Shown in pieces: positions 18,577-28,667 of a stretch of DNA of 37,129 nt. How positions within the stretch are numbered: the first letter of the stretch is position 1; the number at the start of each line of letters is the position of its first letter. Below the pieces are notes generated by a model, which was not told the origin of the DNA, did no database searches, and was given only the letters and a program-made list of their open reading frames with translations. The position numbers were made by a program, and so were the translations under genes. Source of the stretch: Chlorobaculum parvum (GTDB lineage Bacteria; Bacteroidota; Chlorobiia; Chlorobiales; Chlorobiaceae); contig DRSQ01000143.1 of NCBI GenBank assembly GCA_011372505.1, forward strand, positions 1 through 37,129. Direction: 5' to 3'.

Positions 18577-19446
18577 CTATGGCACGACAAGCTTTTCCTC
18601 CGGTTCACTGGCGAACACCCTGTCCCGGAAACGAAGATCGACCGACTCGTAACAATCTATACCTTTTTTGGCTACAACCTGTTGCCAGAATATCTCGAAT
18701 TTTTTCAATTTTTCCTTGAAATTCCCCGCATTGCCGACAACAAACCGGATGGAAGAACCGGCTACGGAAAACCAGGTCCGGTTATCCGGCTCCAGATGAA
18801 TTTCCGAGAGCAGCAGTCTGGCATGTTGCGTGGCGGAAAATGCTTCGAGCAGCGGGAACAGGATTCGGCGGTCGGCCTCGTTGAGCCGCTTCCGGCCGCT
18901 GGTGCTTGTCCATTCGAGCCGTCCCGCGCCCGAGACCTTCACGAGGCGGTTGAAACGAGCTGAAATTCCGTCGTCGGGCAGCACGACGCCATCGGTGTCG
19001 ATCATCATCTCCCGCTCGCCCTCCACGAGCAGCGCCGCCGGCTGCCGCTCTTCGAGGGTCACCCGCAGGATACCGTTCAGCTCCTTGCTGACAGCCATGC
19101 TCCTGATCCACGGCTCCGAAGCGAGCGCCCGGCGCACCTCGTCGATGTCAACCTCCTCCAGCGGGCGATTTCTGAAACGGTGGAGCCGCTCTTCGAGGGC
19201 GGAGAGTTCGATGAGATTAGCACCCGTGACGACAACCTGTTCGACCGTCACCCCCTCCTTCCACTGCGTCGCGTACCAGGCGAGCGCGGTCACAGCCATG
19301 AGCAGCAGCGCCGTCAGGGTCGCGACAACCGGCGTCGCGCCGAACAGCCGGCGCAGCTTGCCGCCTCGCGGAGCGGGAGCTTCGGCGTCGGGTGTCAGGG
19401 CGCTCAGCGGCTCCTCGAGCCAGCGGTCACGCTCCTGCGGCTCCAT
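18577..19446 (-). CDS. ftsQ: Cell division protein FtsQ (POTRA domain); possibly truncated at 3' end (see findings)
   Basis: Single N-terminal TM, POTRA-like segment ([75 protein letters not shown]); between murC and ftsA. Confidence 0.9.
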   Translation of the reverse strand: MEPQERDRWLEEPLSALTPDAEAPAPRGGKLRRLFGATPVVATLTALLLMAVTALAWYATQWKEGVTVEQVVVTGANLIELSALEERLHRFRNRPLEEVDIDEVRRALASEPWIRSMAVSKELNGILRVTLEERQPAALLVEGEREMMIDTDGVVLPDDGISARFNRLVKVSGAGRLEWTSTSGRKRLNEADRRILFPLLEAFSATQHARLLLSEIHLEPDNRTWFSVAGSSIRFVVGNAGNFKEKLKKFEIFWQQVVAKKGIDCYESVDLRFRDRVFASEPEEKLVVP

Positions 19447-20872
19447 CGTCCGACGCTCCGGTTGCGGTTGCGCCCCCGGCGCACATCGCCGCGAAGCGGG
19501 TGGCCAGATGGGTGATGTCGCCCGCGCCCATGAAGAGGATCAGCGTGTCGGGCGCGGCCTCCTGCCGGAGCGATGCGAGCAGCTTTTCGCCATCCGGAGC
19601 AAAACTCACCTCTTTGGCCCCGGCCTTGCGCGCCGCCTCGGCCACCAGCTCGCCGGTCACGCCGGGATAATCCTCGGCGCGCTCCCGCGACGGGAAAATT
19701 CCGGTCACGCAGATTGCATCGGCCCGCGAGAGCGCCCAGCCGAACTCGACGGCGAACTCCGCAGTGCGAGAGTAGAGGTGCGGCTGGAAGACCGCCACGA
19801 TGCGATGCCCTTTCCAGCTTGCCCGCGCCGCCCGGACGGTCGCCTTGACTTCGGAGGGGTGGTGGGCGTAGTCGTCGATGACGAGCAACCCGTCGTCGCC
19901 TTTGAACTTTGTCTGGAAGCGGCGGCGCATCCCGGTGTAGGCTCCGAGTCCGGCGATGATCTTTTCGGGCGGCAGACCGAGTTCGAGGCCGACTGAAAAG
20001 GCGGCCAGCGCGTTGAGCACGTTGTGACGCCCCGGTACGCCGAGCTGCACGCCGCCGAAGCGCTCGCCGAACGCTTCGACCGTGAACGATACGCCCCCCT
20101 CGACCGGCTCTATCTGTGTTGCCATCACATCGGCAGGCTCCTCGATGCCGAAGGTGGTGTACCGGCGGTTCAGGCGCGGAATGAGGCTCCGGATTTCAGG
20201 CCAGTCCACACAGCAGATCACGCGCCCGTAAAAGGGCACCTTGTTGGCGAACTCAGCAAAGCTGTCGCGCAGGTTGTCCATCGTGCCGTAAGTGTCCATG
20301 TGCTCCGATTCGAGGCTGTTGACCACCGCGATAGTCGGGGTGAGCTTCAGGAAAGCGCGGTCATACTCGTCGGCCTCGATCACCATGTACTTGCCCTTGC
20401 CAACCACCGTGCTGCCCTTCAGGTAGTCCGACACACCGCCGATCATCACGGTCGGCAACTGACCGGATTCGAGCAGCATGGTCGCGATCATCGCTGTGGT
20501 ACTGGTCTTGCCGTGGGTGCCTGAGACGCAGACGCCGACCTTGTAGCGCATCAGCTCGCCAAGCATCTCGTCGCGTTTGATGACCGGAATGCCGAGCTTT
20601 TCGGCAGCCTGAATTTCAACGTTGCTGCCAGGCCGCACCGCCGAGGAGTAAACCACCACATCGCTTTCTCCAACATGTTCGGCCTCATGGCCCCGCCAAA
20701 CGACCGCGCCAAGCTCACGCAACTTGTCAATCACCTCGCCCGAAGCCAGGTCGGAACCGCTGACCGAAAAGCCAGATTTCAGCAACAGCTCGGCGATAGC
20801 GCTCATGCCCGCGCCACCGATGCCGACGATATGCACATTCCTCGTTCTGCCCAGATCCATAGTAACTCCCAC
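19427..20872 (-). CDS. murC: UDP-N-acetylmuramate--L-alanine ligase
   Basis: [40 protein letters not shown]. Confidence 0.97.
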   Translation of the reverse strand: MGVTMDLGRTRNVHIVGIGGAGMSAIAELLLKSGFSVSGSDLASGEVIDKLRELGAVVWRGHEAEHVGESDVVVYSSAVRPGSNVEIQAAEKLGIPVIKRDEMLGELMRYKVGVCVSGTHGKTSTTAMIATMLLESGQLPTVMIGGVSDYLKGSTVVGKGKYMVIEADEYDRAFLKLTPTIAVVNSLESEHMDTYGTMDNLRDSFAEFANKVPFYGRVICCVDWPEIRSLIPRLNRRYTTFGIEEPADVMATQIEPVEGGVSFTVEAFGERFGGVQLGVPGRHNVLNALAAFSVGLELGLPPEKIIAGLGAYTGMRRRFQTKFKGDDGLLVIDDYAHHPSEVKATVRAARASWKGHRIVAVFQPHLYSRTAEFAVEFGWALSRADAICVTGIFPSRERAEDYPGVTGELVAEAARKAGAKEVSFAPDGEKLLASLRQEAAPDTLILFMGAGDITHLATRFAAMCAGGATATGASDDGAAGA

Positions 20873-20875
20873 TCC

Positions 20876-21970
20876 TTACGATTTTGATAGCGCAATGATT
20901 CTTGCCGCCAGCTCGGCTGCCGCTCCCGGATGCCCCTCGCCTCTGGACGCATGGCCCATCCGGTCAAGCCGCTCGGAGTCACCGAGGAGATCGAGAATCG
21001 TTTCCAGCGACGCATCGTCGGCAAGATTGGTATCCTCGATCATAATCACCGCTCCGGCGTTGACGAGCGCGCGCGCATTGTGGCGCTGGTGATCGGCAGC
21101 CGCGTAAGGGTAGGGCGCGAGCACCGAGGGTTTGCCGAGATTGGTCAGCTCGGCGAGGCTTGATGCGCCCGCACGGCACAGCACCAGATCGGCCGCGCCG
21201 TACGCCTTGCCCATCTCCTGAATGTACGGGCCAAGCCAGCACGTAGCTGATGGCGAAACCTCCGACTGAACCCGCTCCGCATCGAGAGAACCAGTCTGCC
21301 AGATGAGATTCACCTTGCCGTCGAGCCGATCGCAAAAGCGAAGCAGCGCATTGTTGATCGCCCTCGCCCCACGGCTTCCGCCAAACACCAGCAGCGTCGG
21401 CAGATCGCTTCGGAGACTGAAAAAGTCGAGGCAGGCCTCGCGCGGCTCGGCGGGAAACTCGCGAGCCGGGTTGCCGGTCACGAACACCTTTGAGCTATCG
21501 CCGAAAAATTTCCGACTTTCAGCGAACGACAGATGCACCTCCGAGGCCATTCGGGCCAACATGCGAGTAGTCACGCCCGGAAAGGCATTCTGCTCCTGAA
21601 TCAGCGTCGGGCATCCCGAAAGCTGCGCAGCCAGCAAAAGCGGCGCGCTCACATAGCCACCCGTGCCGACCACCACGTCGGGATGCTCCTTGCGTATGAT
21701 CGACAAAGCCTGCGCAAGCGAGGAAGCGAAATCCTTCAGCACACCAACGTTCGCCGCCAGATCGCGCAGCGAGCGCCCACGCTTCAACCCCCGAACCGGA
21801 AGCAGATGCAATCGATAGCCGAGACGCGGCACCTCAGTGGCCTCAATGCCCGCAGTGGTACCCGCGAAAGAGATTTCGACGCCGGGCACGCGCTTCTTCA
21901 GCTCGGCGGCCATTGCCACGCCGGGGTAGAGATGACCACCGGTTCCCCCTCCGGCAAACAGCACTTTCAT
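20876..21970 (-). CDS. murG: UDP-GlcNAc:undecaprenyl-PP-MurNAc-pentapeptide transferase MurG
   Basis: FAGGGTGGHLYPGVAMA, GTGGYVSAPLLLAA, LVLCRAGASSLAEL. Confidence 0.97.
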   Translation of the reverse strand: MKVLFAGGGTGGHLYPGVAMAAELKKRVPGVEISFAGTTAGIEATEVPRLGYRLHLLPVRGLKRGRSLRDLAANVGVLKDFASSLAQALSIIRKEHPDVVVGTGGYVSAPLLLAAQLSGCPTLIQEQNAFPGVTTRMLARMASEVHLSFAESRKFFGDSSKVFVTGNPAREFPAEPREACLDFFSLRSDLPTLLVFGGSRGARAINNALLRFCDRLDGKVNLIWQTGSLDAERVQSEVSPSATCWLGPYIQEMGKAYGAADLVLCRAGASSLAELTNLGKPSVLAPYPYAAADHQRHNARALVNAGAVIMIEDTNLADDASLETILDLLGDSERLDRMGHASRGEGHPGAAAELAARIIALSKS

Positions 21971-23172
21971 GATGCACCTCCTTTTGAACCCAGCATCGCC
22001 TCGGCCCGCCTCGCGATCTCCTCCTTTTTCCGGTAACGCGAAATACTCACCAGCATCCCGATACCGAGTGAATTGAACAGCAACGCCGTGCCGCCGTAAC
22101 TGATGAAGGGCAGCGCCACACCGGTGGTCGGCATCAGATGGCTGGCCACAGCAATGTTGATGAAGGCATACAGCACGATGGCAAAAGTCACTCCCGTGGC
22201 CACATACCGCCCGTAAAGATCAGGAGCGTGCTTGGCAATGATGATGCCGCAGGCAAACAGCCCGGCGAAGAGCAACAGCAGCACCAGCGCACCGATAAAA
22301 CCGTACTCCTCGCCAATGACTACGAACACGAAATCGTTGTAGGAGAGCGGCAGATAAAGCTCCCGCTGCTTGCTTGCCCCGAGGCCCAGACCGAACAGAC
22401 CGCCATTCCCCAAGCCAATCAGCGCCTGGCGCACCTGATAGCTCAACTCGTTTTCACCACCGACAAAACCGATCAGCCGAGCCATCCGGTATGGGGCAGC
22501 GATCGCAAACACCCCGGCGATCGGAATCAGCGCTGCCGCTGTGGCGAGCAGATACTTGACCCTGACGCCGCCGATGAACATCAGCGTAAAGCCTATCAGC
22601 GCAATGAGCGATGAGGTGCTGAAATTGGGCTCGAGCGCAACAAGGATGACCACGGTCATCAGCAGAATCAGCATCGGATAGTAACCGGTGTGCAAATCCC
22701 TGATGTGGCTTCGCTTGTCGGCAAGCATCCGCGAAAAGTGCAGGATGATGGCATACTTGGCCAGATCGGATGCCTGAAATTTCAGCAGGCCGACTCCGAA
22801 CCAGCGGGCTGCGCCGTGAATGACCCCGAACAGTTTGAGCAAAAGCAGCATGGCCAAAGCGACGATGCTCAGGAACAGAAACAGTTTGCTGACCTTTCTG
22901 AGCAGATGGTAGTCGATGTGCCCGACAACAAAAATCACACCCAGCCCGAGCGACGCAAAGGTAAGCTGACGCCAGAGGAAGTACTGCGGGTTGGCAAATT
23001 TCTTCTCCGCCCAGCCAGCACCGCTGCTGTAAACCACAACGATGCCAATGCACATCAGCACCACGACGATGAAGAGCAGCAGCTTGCCCGCGATGGCTTC
23101 GCCGCGGAACGGTTGCGCCGGGAGCAGCTCCGGGACGTCCGCCGGACTGTTCGCCATATCGTAGTTCATCAT
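21967..23172 (-). CDS. ftsW: Lipid II polymerase / cell division protein FtsW
   Basis: SEDS family; about 10 TM; YVATGVTFAIVLYAFINIAVASHLMPTTGVALPFISYGGTALL. Confidence 0.96.
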   Translation of the reverse strand: MMNYDMANSPADVPELLPAQPFRGEAIAGKLLLFIVVVLMCIGIVVVYSSGAGWAEKKFANPQYFLWRQLTFASLGLGVIFVVGHIDYHLLRKVSKLFLFLSIVALAMLLLLKLFGVIHGAARWFGVGLLKFQASDLAKYAIILHFSRMLADKRSHIRDLHTGYYPMLILLMTVVILVALEPNFSTSSLIALIGFTLMFIGGVRVKYLLATAAALIPIAGVFAIAAPYRMARLIGFVGGENELSYQVRQALIGLGNGGLFGLGLGASKQRELYLPLSYNDFVFVVIGEEYGFIGALVLLLLFAGLFACGIIIAKHAPDLYGRYVATGVTFAIVLYAFINIAVASHLMPTTGVALPFISYGGTALLFNSLGIGMLVSISRYRKKEEIARRAEAMLGSKGGAS

Positions 23173-24569
23173 GATGTCATCTCCTGAACCAGTTGCTTGA
23201 ACCGCCGGCCACGCTCCTCAAAATTGGCGAACATATCGAAGCTTGAACAGGCGGGCGAAAAGAGCACGCTGCCGCCGGATTTCGCCGACCGACAGGCCAA
23301 CTCGACAGCCTCCTGAAGCGACGTGGCCTCGACAACCGGCACAACGCCACGGAACGCCTCGGCAATCTTGCCGCGCGACTCGCCGATGGCCACGATGCAG
23401 GCGACCTTCTCCTTCACCAGCGCTTCGATGAAGCTGTATTCGTTGCCCTTGTCGCGCCCGCCGGCGATGAGAACCATACCCGCCGGAACGGTCTGGAGCG
23501 CCTGCCGCATGGCATTGACGTTGGTAGCTTTGGAGTCGTTGATCCAGTCCACGCCGCAGAACGAGCCGACAAACTCCTGCCGGTGCTCAACGCCACCGAA
23601 CTCCGAGAGGCTCCGGCGCATCGCATCGTCCCGAACACCTGCCGCACGGGCGGCCGCCACTGACGAGAGCACATTGTACAGGTTGTGCTCACCGCGAAAC
23701 CCCGGCTTCATAACCTCATCGACCGGCATGAATTGCTCCGTCAGGCCAGCCGTCCGGATAACAATCCAACCGTCTGCCACCGAAACGAAGTACTCCGAAA
23801 CACCCTCAAGCGGCTCGGCCTTCAAGCCGGTGCGCACCACTCTGAACGGCCAAGGCCTGTCACCCTCGAAATGGGCGCGCAGCAGTGGATCGTCGTGGTT
23901 ATAAATCAGCGTATCCCCGGCCTGCTGTGAGGCGTGGATGTGGAACTTCGCTCTGGCATAGGCGTGGATGTCGCCGCCATAGCGATCCATGTGGTCGGGC
24001 GTGATGTTGGTCAGCACGGCAATGTTTGGCCGGAACGAGCTGCACCCTTCGAGCTGGTAGCTGCTCAGCTCCAGCACGGCGATGTCGTCCTGCCCCATGC
24101 CGGCAACCTCCGAAGAAAAGGGGGTGCCGATGTTGCCCACGCTGAACGCGCGGTAGCCTCGACTTCTGCCATCCTCCCGGCAGATGCTGTGAATGAGTGT
24201 GGCCGTGGTGGTCTTGCCATCCGTTCCGGTAATGCCGATGATCGGCGCCCGGCAGAACCAGGAGGCCAGTTCGATCTCGCTGACCACCGGAATGCCACGC
24301 GCCTCCATCTCCCGGATAACCGGTGCGGTACGAGGAATACCGGGACTGACCACGCACAATTCCGCCTCAAACACCCTCTCTGAGTGCCCGCCCTCTTCGA
24401 ACGGCACGCCAAGCGCCTGCAGTTGCTCCGCAGCTTCAGCTTTGAGGCTACCGAACTCGCTGACCAGCGGACGCGCTACGGCACTGGCAAGCAGGCCAGC
24501 CGCAGCCACTCCGCTTATTCCGGCGCCGATAACCGACACCGCAACTCCTTTCAGCGCTTCCGGTTTCAC
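23169..24569 (-). CDS. murD: UDP-N-acetylmuramoylalanine--D-glutamate ligase
   Basis: GITGTDGKTTTATLIHSI, NDSKATNVNAM, FSPACSSFDMFANFEERGRRFKQ. Confidence 0.97.
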   Translation of the reverse strand: MKPEALKGVAVSVIGAGISGVAAAGLLASAVARPLVSEFGSLKAEAAEQLQALGVPFEEGGHSERVFEAELCVVSPGIPRTAPVIREMEARGIPVVSEIELASWFCRAPIIGITGTDGKTTTATLIHSICREDGRSRGYRAFSVGNIGTPFSSEVAGMGQDDIAVLELSSYQLEGCSSFRPNIAVLTNITPDHMDRYGGDIHAYARAKFHIHASQQAGDTLIYNHDDPLLRAHFEGDRPWPFRVVRTGLKAEPLEGVSEYFVSVADGWIVIRTAGLTEQFMPVDEVMKPGFRGEHNLYNVLSSVAAARAAGVRDDAMRRSLSEFGGVEHRQEFVGSFCGVDWINDSKATNVNAMRQALQTVPAGMVLIAGGRDKGNEYSFIEALVKEKVACIVAIGESRGKIAEAFRGVVPVVEATSLQEAVELACRSAKSGGSVLFSPACSSFDMFANFEERGRRFKQLVQEMTS

Positions 24570-24570
24570 G

Positions 24571-25677
24571 TTATCTCAGTTTCAGGGTCATAAGGCTAGT
24601 CAAAAACAGCAGGATCGAGATGATCCAGAAACGGATGACAATCTTCTGCTCCGGCCATCCCTTGAGCTGGAAATGGTGATGCAGGGGAGCCATCAGAAAG
24701 ATGCGCCGCCCCTCTTTAAACCGCCATTTGGTGAACTTGAACCACGCCACCTGCATGGAAACTGACAGCGTCTCGATAAAAAAGATTCCAGCCAGTATCG
24801 GCAGAAGCAGCTCCTGCTTGATCATCAGCGCGATCACCGCAATGGCGCTGCCAAGGGCGAGCGAGCCGGTGTCGCCCATGAAGACCTCGGCCGGATTTGA
24901 GTTGAACCAGAGGAAACCCACGCAGGCCATGACAATTGCCATGCTGACCACAGCGATCTCACCAGCCCCGGAGATAAACGGAATGCTCAGGTACCCCGCA
25001 TAGACGGCGTTACCGCCAAGGTATGCAAAGAGGCCGAGAGCCATCGTCACGATCGCCGCGTTACCCGCCGCCAAACCGTCGAGGCCGTCGGTCAGGTTCA
25101 CCGCGTTTGAGACCGCCGTAATGATGAAGATCACCACCGGGATGTAGAAAATGCCGTAATCGACCGAGAAGTTTTTCAAGAACGGGACGCTCGTTTTGGA
25201 AAGCAGCACCGAAAAAGCCGGATCGTTCCAGGTATAGAAACCGACGACAAGACCGAGGGCGATCTGGCCAACCAGCTTGTACTTACCGGCAAGCCCGCCC
25301 TTGATCTTCAGCACCACCTTGCGGTAATCGTCGATGAAGCCGATCAGCCCCATCCAGAGTACAGCAAGCATGATCAGCCACACATGCGGATCATCGAACT
25401 TGGCCCAGAGCAGGGCCGAAATTTCAACCGCCAGAATGATGAGAAGGCCGCCCATCGTGGGGACATCCTTTTTCTTGCGATGCTCCTCCGGCGCCTCCTC
25501 CTTGACCGGTTCGACGAAGTGGGATTTAAGAAAACGGATGAACGCCGGCCCTACAAACACGGTGATCAAAAGAGCGGTAATGGCTGCCGCACTCGCCCTG
25601 AAGGTCAGGTATTCGATCACCCGCATTCCCGGCGGGTTGAACAGTTCGTTGATATATCGAAGAAGATAATAGAGCAT
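24571..25677 (-). CDS. mraY: Phospho-N-acetylmuramoyl-pentapeptide-transferase
   Basis: 10 [44 protein letters not shown]. Confidence 0.98.
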   Translation of the reverse strand: MLYYLLRYINELFNPPGMRVIEYLTFRASAAAITALLITVFVGPAFIRFLKSHFVEPVKEEAPEEHRKKKDVPTMGGLLIILAVEISALLWAKFDDPHVWLIMLAVLWMGLIGFIDDYRKVVLKIKGGLAGKYKLVGQIALGLVVGFYTWNDPAFSVLLSKTSVPFLKNFSVDYGIFYIPVVIFIITAVSNAVNLTDGLDGLAAGNAAIVTMALGLFAYLGGNAVYAGYLSIPFISGAGEIAVVSMAIVMACVGFLWFNSNPAEVFMGDTGSLALGSAIAVIALMIKQELLLPILAGIFFIETLSVSMQVAWFKFTKWRFKEGRRIFLMAPLHHHFQLKGWPEQKIVIRFWIISILLFLTSLMTLKLR

Positions 25678-25680
25678 TGG

Positions 25681-27114
25681 TCAATCAGATACTTCCTTAA
25701 TTGGGGTCATTCGTTTCACAAGCGCTTCGGCAGCCAGTTCAAGCTTCATGCCACGTGAGCCTTTGAAGAGCACCGCATCGCCTGATTTGACATAGTCGCC
25801 GAGGAAGGCGTCGAGATCGTCCATGGCGTCAAAATGGCCGAGGCAGCGCTCTTGAGCGTTCCGGCAGCAGGAGGCGGCAAGCGGCCCGATGGTGACACAG
25901 CCGTCGATCGGCAGCTGGCGAATATAGTTGCCGATCGATTCATGTTCAAGCACCGCGTTGCCGCCCAGTTCGAGCATATCGCCGAGCACGGCGAGCTTGC
26001 GCCCGGAGCAGTCGAGACCGGCAAGCGTGTCGAGCGCCAGGCGCACCGAGTCAGGGTTGGCGTTGTAAGTGTCGTTGAGCACCACGACGCCGTCCACCTC
26101 CAGCAGTTCCATGCGCTTCCAGCCGCTGGCGGGCATCAGTTCGCCAAGACCGCGAGCGATAGCATCCGGTGCAAGGCCGAAGTGTGCGCCAACCGCCGCC
26201 GCTGCCACGGCGTTCGTGACGTTGTGGCGGCCGATGAAGTTCATCGCAACCGGCTGGCGGATTCCAGCTTCGGAACAAAGCGTGAACGCGATGCGGCCCA
26301 CCCGGTCGCTGCCGACCTCATCGGCCCACCACGCACGCGGCTCGCCCGGCATTGCTCCGTAGCAGATTTTCCGCGACAGCGAAGCTCCGACCGCGGCAAG
26401 ACGATGATCGTCGAGATTGACGAAGGCCGTGCCGCCGCTCGCTTCGAGATAATCGAACAACTCTGCCTCGGCTTTGGCCACCCCGTCGAGAGAGCCGAAA
26501 AATTCGAGATGCTCGTGACCGAGGTTAGTCAACAGCCCGTGGGTCGGATGCGCTATCGAGGCAAGAAAAGCCATCTCGCCGGGATGGTTGATGCCCATCT
26601 CGATAACCGCCATCTCGGTATCGCGGCGCAGTTCGAACAGGGTCAGCGGCACGCCGAGATGGTTGTTGTAGTTGCCCTGCGTCACCCGCACGTTGAAGCC
26701 GGTCGAAAGCACCGCAGCCACCATCTCCTTGGTGGTGGTCTTGCCGTTGCTGCCGCCGATGCCGATCACCGGAATATCAAAGCGCCCCCGGTAGGACTTG
26801 GCGAGCTGCTGGAACGCTGCGACCGGATCGTCGGCGACGAGGAAACGACGACCTTCGCCCTGATGCTCCGCGCCATGCTGGCTGAACCATTCGCTCGAGA
26901 CCGCCGCCCACGAAGCGCCATTGGCAAACACATCACCGACGAAGCGGTGACCATCGGTGCGCTCGCCCGGCAAGGCCACGAACACCGAACCCTCGATCAC
27001 TTTGCGCGAATCGATCACCACCACCGGATCGGCGAGTTGATACCGCTCATCGACATCCGTAGCCTCAATCCGACCTGCTCGGTTGAAATCACTGTAGATC
27101 AGCGCCCCTTTCAT
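25681..27114 (-). CDS. murF: UDP-MurNAc-tripeptide--D-alanyl-D-alanine ligase
   Basis: GIGGSNGKTTTKEMVAAVL, NDTYNANPDSVRLAL. Confidence 0.96.
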   Translation of the reverse strand: MKGALIYSDFNRAGRIEATDVDERYQLADPVVVIDSRKVIEGSVFVALPGERTDGHRFVGDVFANGASWAAVSSEWFSQHGAEHQGEGRRFLVADDPVAAFQQLAKSYRGRFDIPVIGIGGSNGKTTTKEMVAAVLSTGFNVRVTQGNYNNHLGVPLTLFELRRDTEMAVIEMGINHPGEMAFLASIAHPTHGLLTNLGHEHLEFFGSLDGVAKAEAELFDYLEASGGTAFVNLDDHRLAAVGASLSRKICYGAMPGEPRAWWADEVGSDRVGRIAFTLCSEAGIRQPVAMNFIGRHNVTNAVAAAAVGAHFGLAPDAIARGLGELMPASGWKRMELLEVDGVVVLNDTYNANPDSVRLALDTLAGLDCSGRKLAVLGDMLELGGNAVLEHESIGNYIRQLPIDGCVTIGPLAASCCRNAQERCLGHFDAMDDLDAFLGDYVKSGDAVLFKGSRGMKLELAAEALVKRMTPIKEVSD

Positions 27115-28667
27115 GACTGCTCCTTTACTTCCCTTTCAAAATGCACTTCGGCGAAACAGGCCGCAAGCGTCTCACGGTCAGAAAAATGGTGTTTCCTGCC
27201 CGCGACTTCCTGATACTCTTCATGTCCCTTGCCTGCCACCAGCAGAATGTCGCTAAAACCAAGCCCTTCGACCGCCTGCCGGACGGCTTCGGCGCGATCG
27301 GCAATGCGCAGGTGAGCGCACCCCTCCATTCCGGCCTCAATCTCGTCGAGAATCGCTTCGGGCGATTCATCCCTCGGATTGTCGGAGGTGAGAATGACTC
27401 GGTCGGCAAGTTCAGCGGCAATGCGGCCCATCTCGGGGCGCTTCTTCCGGTCGCGGTTGCCGCCACAGCCGAACACCACTGTGAGCCTCGAGCCAGTGGG
27501 CGTCACCGCTCGCAGGGTTTCGAGCGCCTTCTGAAGGGCGTCAGGCGTGTGGGCGTAATCGACCAAACCGCAGCGGGAACGGTCGGCGCTCCAGATCCGC
27601 TCCATCCGCCCCGGCACGGCCTCCGATTCGGCAAGCCCGGCAAGCGCTTTGGCGGGATCAAGACCGAGGCCGATACCCACCGCGAAGGCTTCGAGCATGT
27701 TCATCACATTGTACTCGCCCGGAAGCGGGACGTGCATGGTGGCCGACTGATCGCCGACGGTGACGCCAACCGTCGAGCCGTCGACCGTCGAAGCGGAGAC
27801 GACTGCCCAAAAACGGTGATCCGGATCGCAAAGCGAGGAATCACCGGAGAGCGAACAACAGTAACGCTGCTCTTTTGGAAGGTCGCCAGCCATGGTCTCT
27901 GAGTACGGATCGCCCGTGTTGAGAACAGCGAAGCCATCATCGTCGAGCTGGTCGAAAAGCAGGCGCTTGGCCGCTGCATACTCCTCCATCGTTTCGTGGA
28001 AGTCGAGATGCTCCGGCGTGAGGTTGGTGAAAACGGCTGACTTGAAGCGCAGGCCGTGCACGCGGTCAAGCACGAGCGCGTGGGAGGAGACCTCCATCAC
28101 CACCGCCCGGCATCCTGCATCGACCATCTGTCGGAAAAGCGCATGCTGGCCGTTCGATTCCGGTGTGGTGCGTTCGAGCGGGATATCACGATTGCCGATG
28201 CGGCAAAGCCCCGTTCCGATGTACCCGGCTGGAATGCCCGCAGCGTTGAGCATAGAGGTGATGAGGCGCGCGGTGGTGGTTTTGCCATTCGTGCCGGTCA
28301 CGCCTATCAGCATGAGCTGCTCCGAAGCATTGCCATAGAAGATTTTCGCCAGCTCAGCCAGCGCCTTGCGGCTCTCGGTGACGAGCAGATAGCAAACTCC
28401 ATCGCGCAGTTCGACGGGCATGGCCTCGCAAACCACCGCAACCGCTCCGGTGTTAATCGCGCTGTCGATGTGCAGATGCCCATCGGTATTGTAGCCGCGA
28501 ACGGCGACAAAAATCGAGCCTGCCCCAATCTTACGGGAATCGCAGCTCACGCCCGTGATCCCCCGCTCGGCATCACACGCACCCCGGCGCTCACAGAGAC
28601 CGCCGAGGCCGGCGATCAGCTCTCCAAGCTTCGTCCCAATGCGTCCGTTCTCCGTTTCACTCATCAC
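27111..28667 (-). CDS. murE: UDP-MurNAc-L-alanyl-D-glutamate--2,6-diaminopimelate ligase
   Basis: GVTGTNGKTTTARLI, VDYAHTPDALQKALETL, DNPRDESPEAI (DNPR motif of the meso-DAP-adding type). Confidence 0.97.
   Translation of the reverse strand: MMSETENGRIGTKLGELIAGLGGLCERRGACDAERGITGVSCDSRKIGAGSIFVAVRGYNTDGHLHIDSAINTGAVAVVCEAMPVELRDGVCYLLVTESRKALAELAKIFYGNASEQLMLIGVTGTNGKTTTARLITSMLNAAGIPAGYIGTGLCRIGNRDIPLERTTPESNGQHALFRQMVDAGCRAVVMEVSSHALVLDRVHGLRFKSAVFTNLTPEHLDFHETMEEYAAAKRLLFDQLDDDGFAVLNTGDPYSETMAGDLPKEQRYCCSLSGDSSLCDPDHRFWAVVSASTVDGSTVGVTVGDQSATMHVPLPGEYNVMNMLEAFAVGIGLGLDPAKALAGLAESEAVPGRMERIWSADRSRCGLVDYAHTPDALQKALETLRAVTPTGSRLTVVFGCGGNRDRKKRPEMGRIAAELADRVILTSDNPRDESPEAILDEIEAGMEGCAHLRIADRAEAVRQAVEGLGFSDILLVAGKGHEEYQEVAGRKHHFSDRETLAACFAEVHFEREVKEQS

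Noticed and set aside
18396-18608. 70-aa minus-strand [13 protein letters not shown]... between ftsQ and ftsA
   Set aside because: A different frame from the ftsQ continuation, Arg/Ser-rich and not protein-like; the in-frame ftsQ extension is a better reading.
18830-19996. 388-aa plus-strand ORF
   Set aside because: Antisense to ftsQ/murC; Ser/Arg-rich shadow translation.
25834-27213. 459-aa plus-strand ORF
   Set aside because: Antisense to murF; high-GC codon bias creates a stop-free complementary frame.
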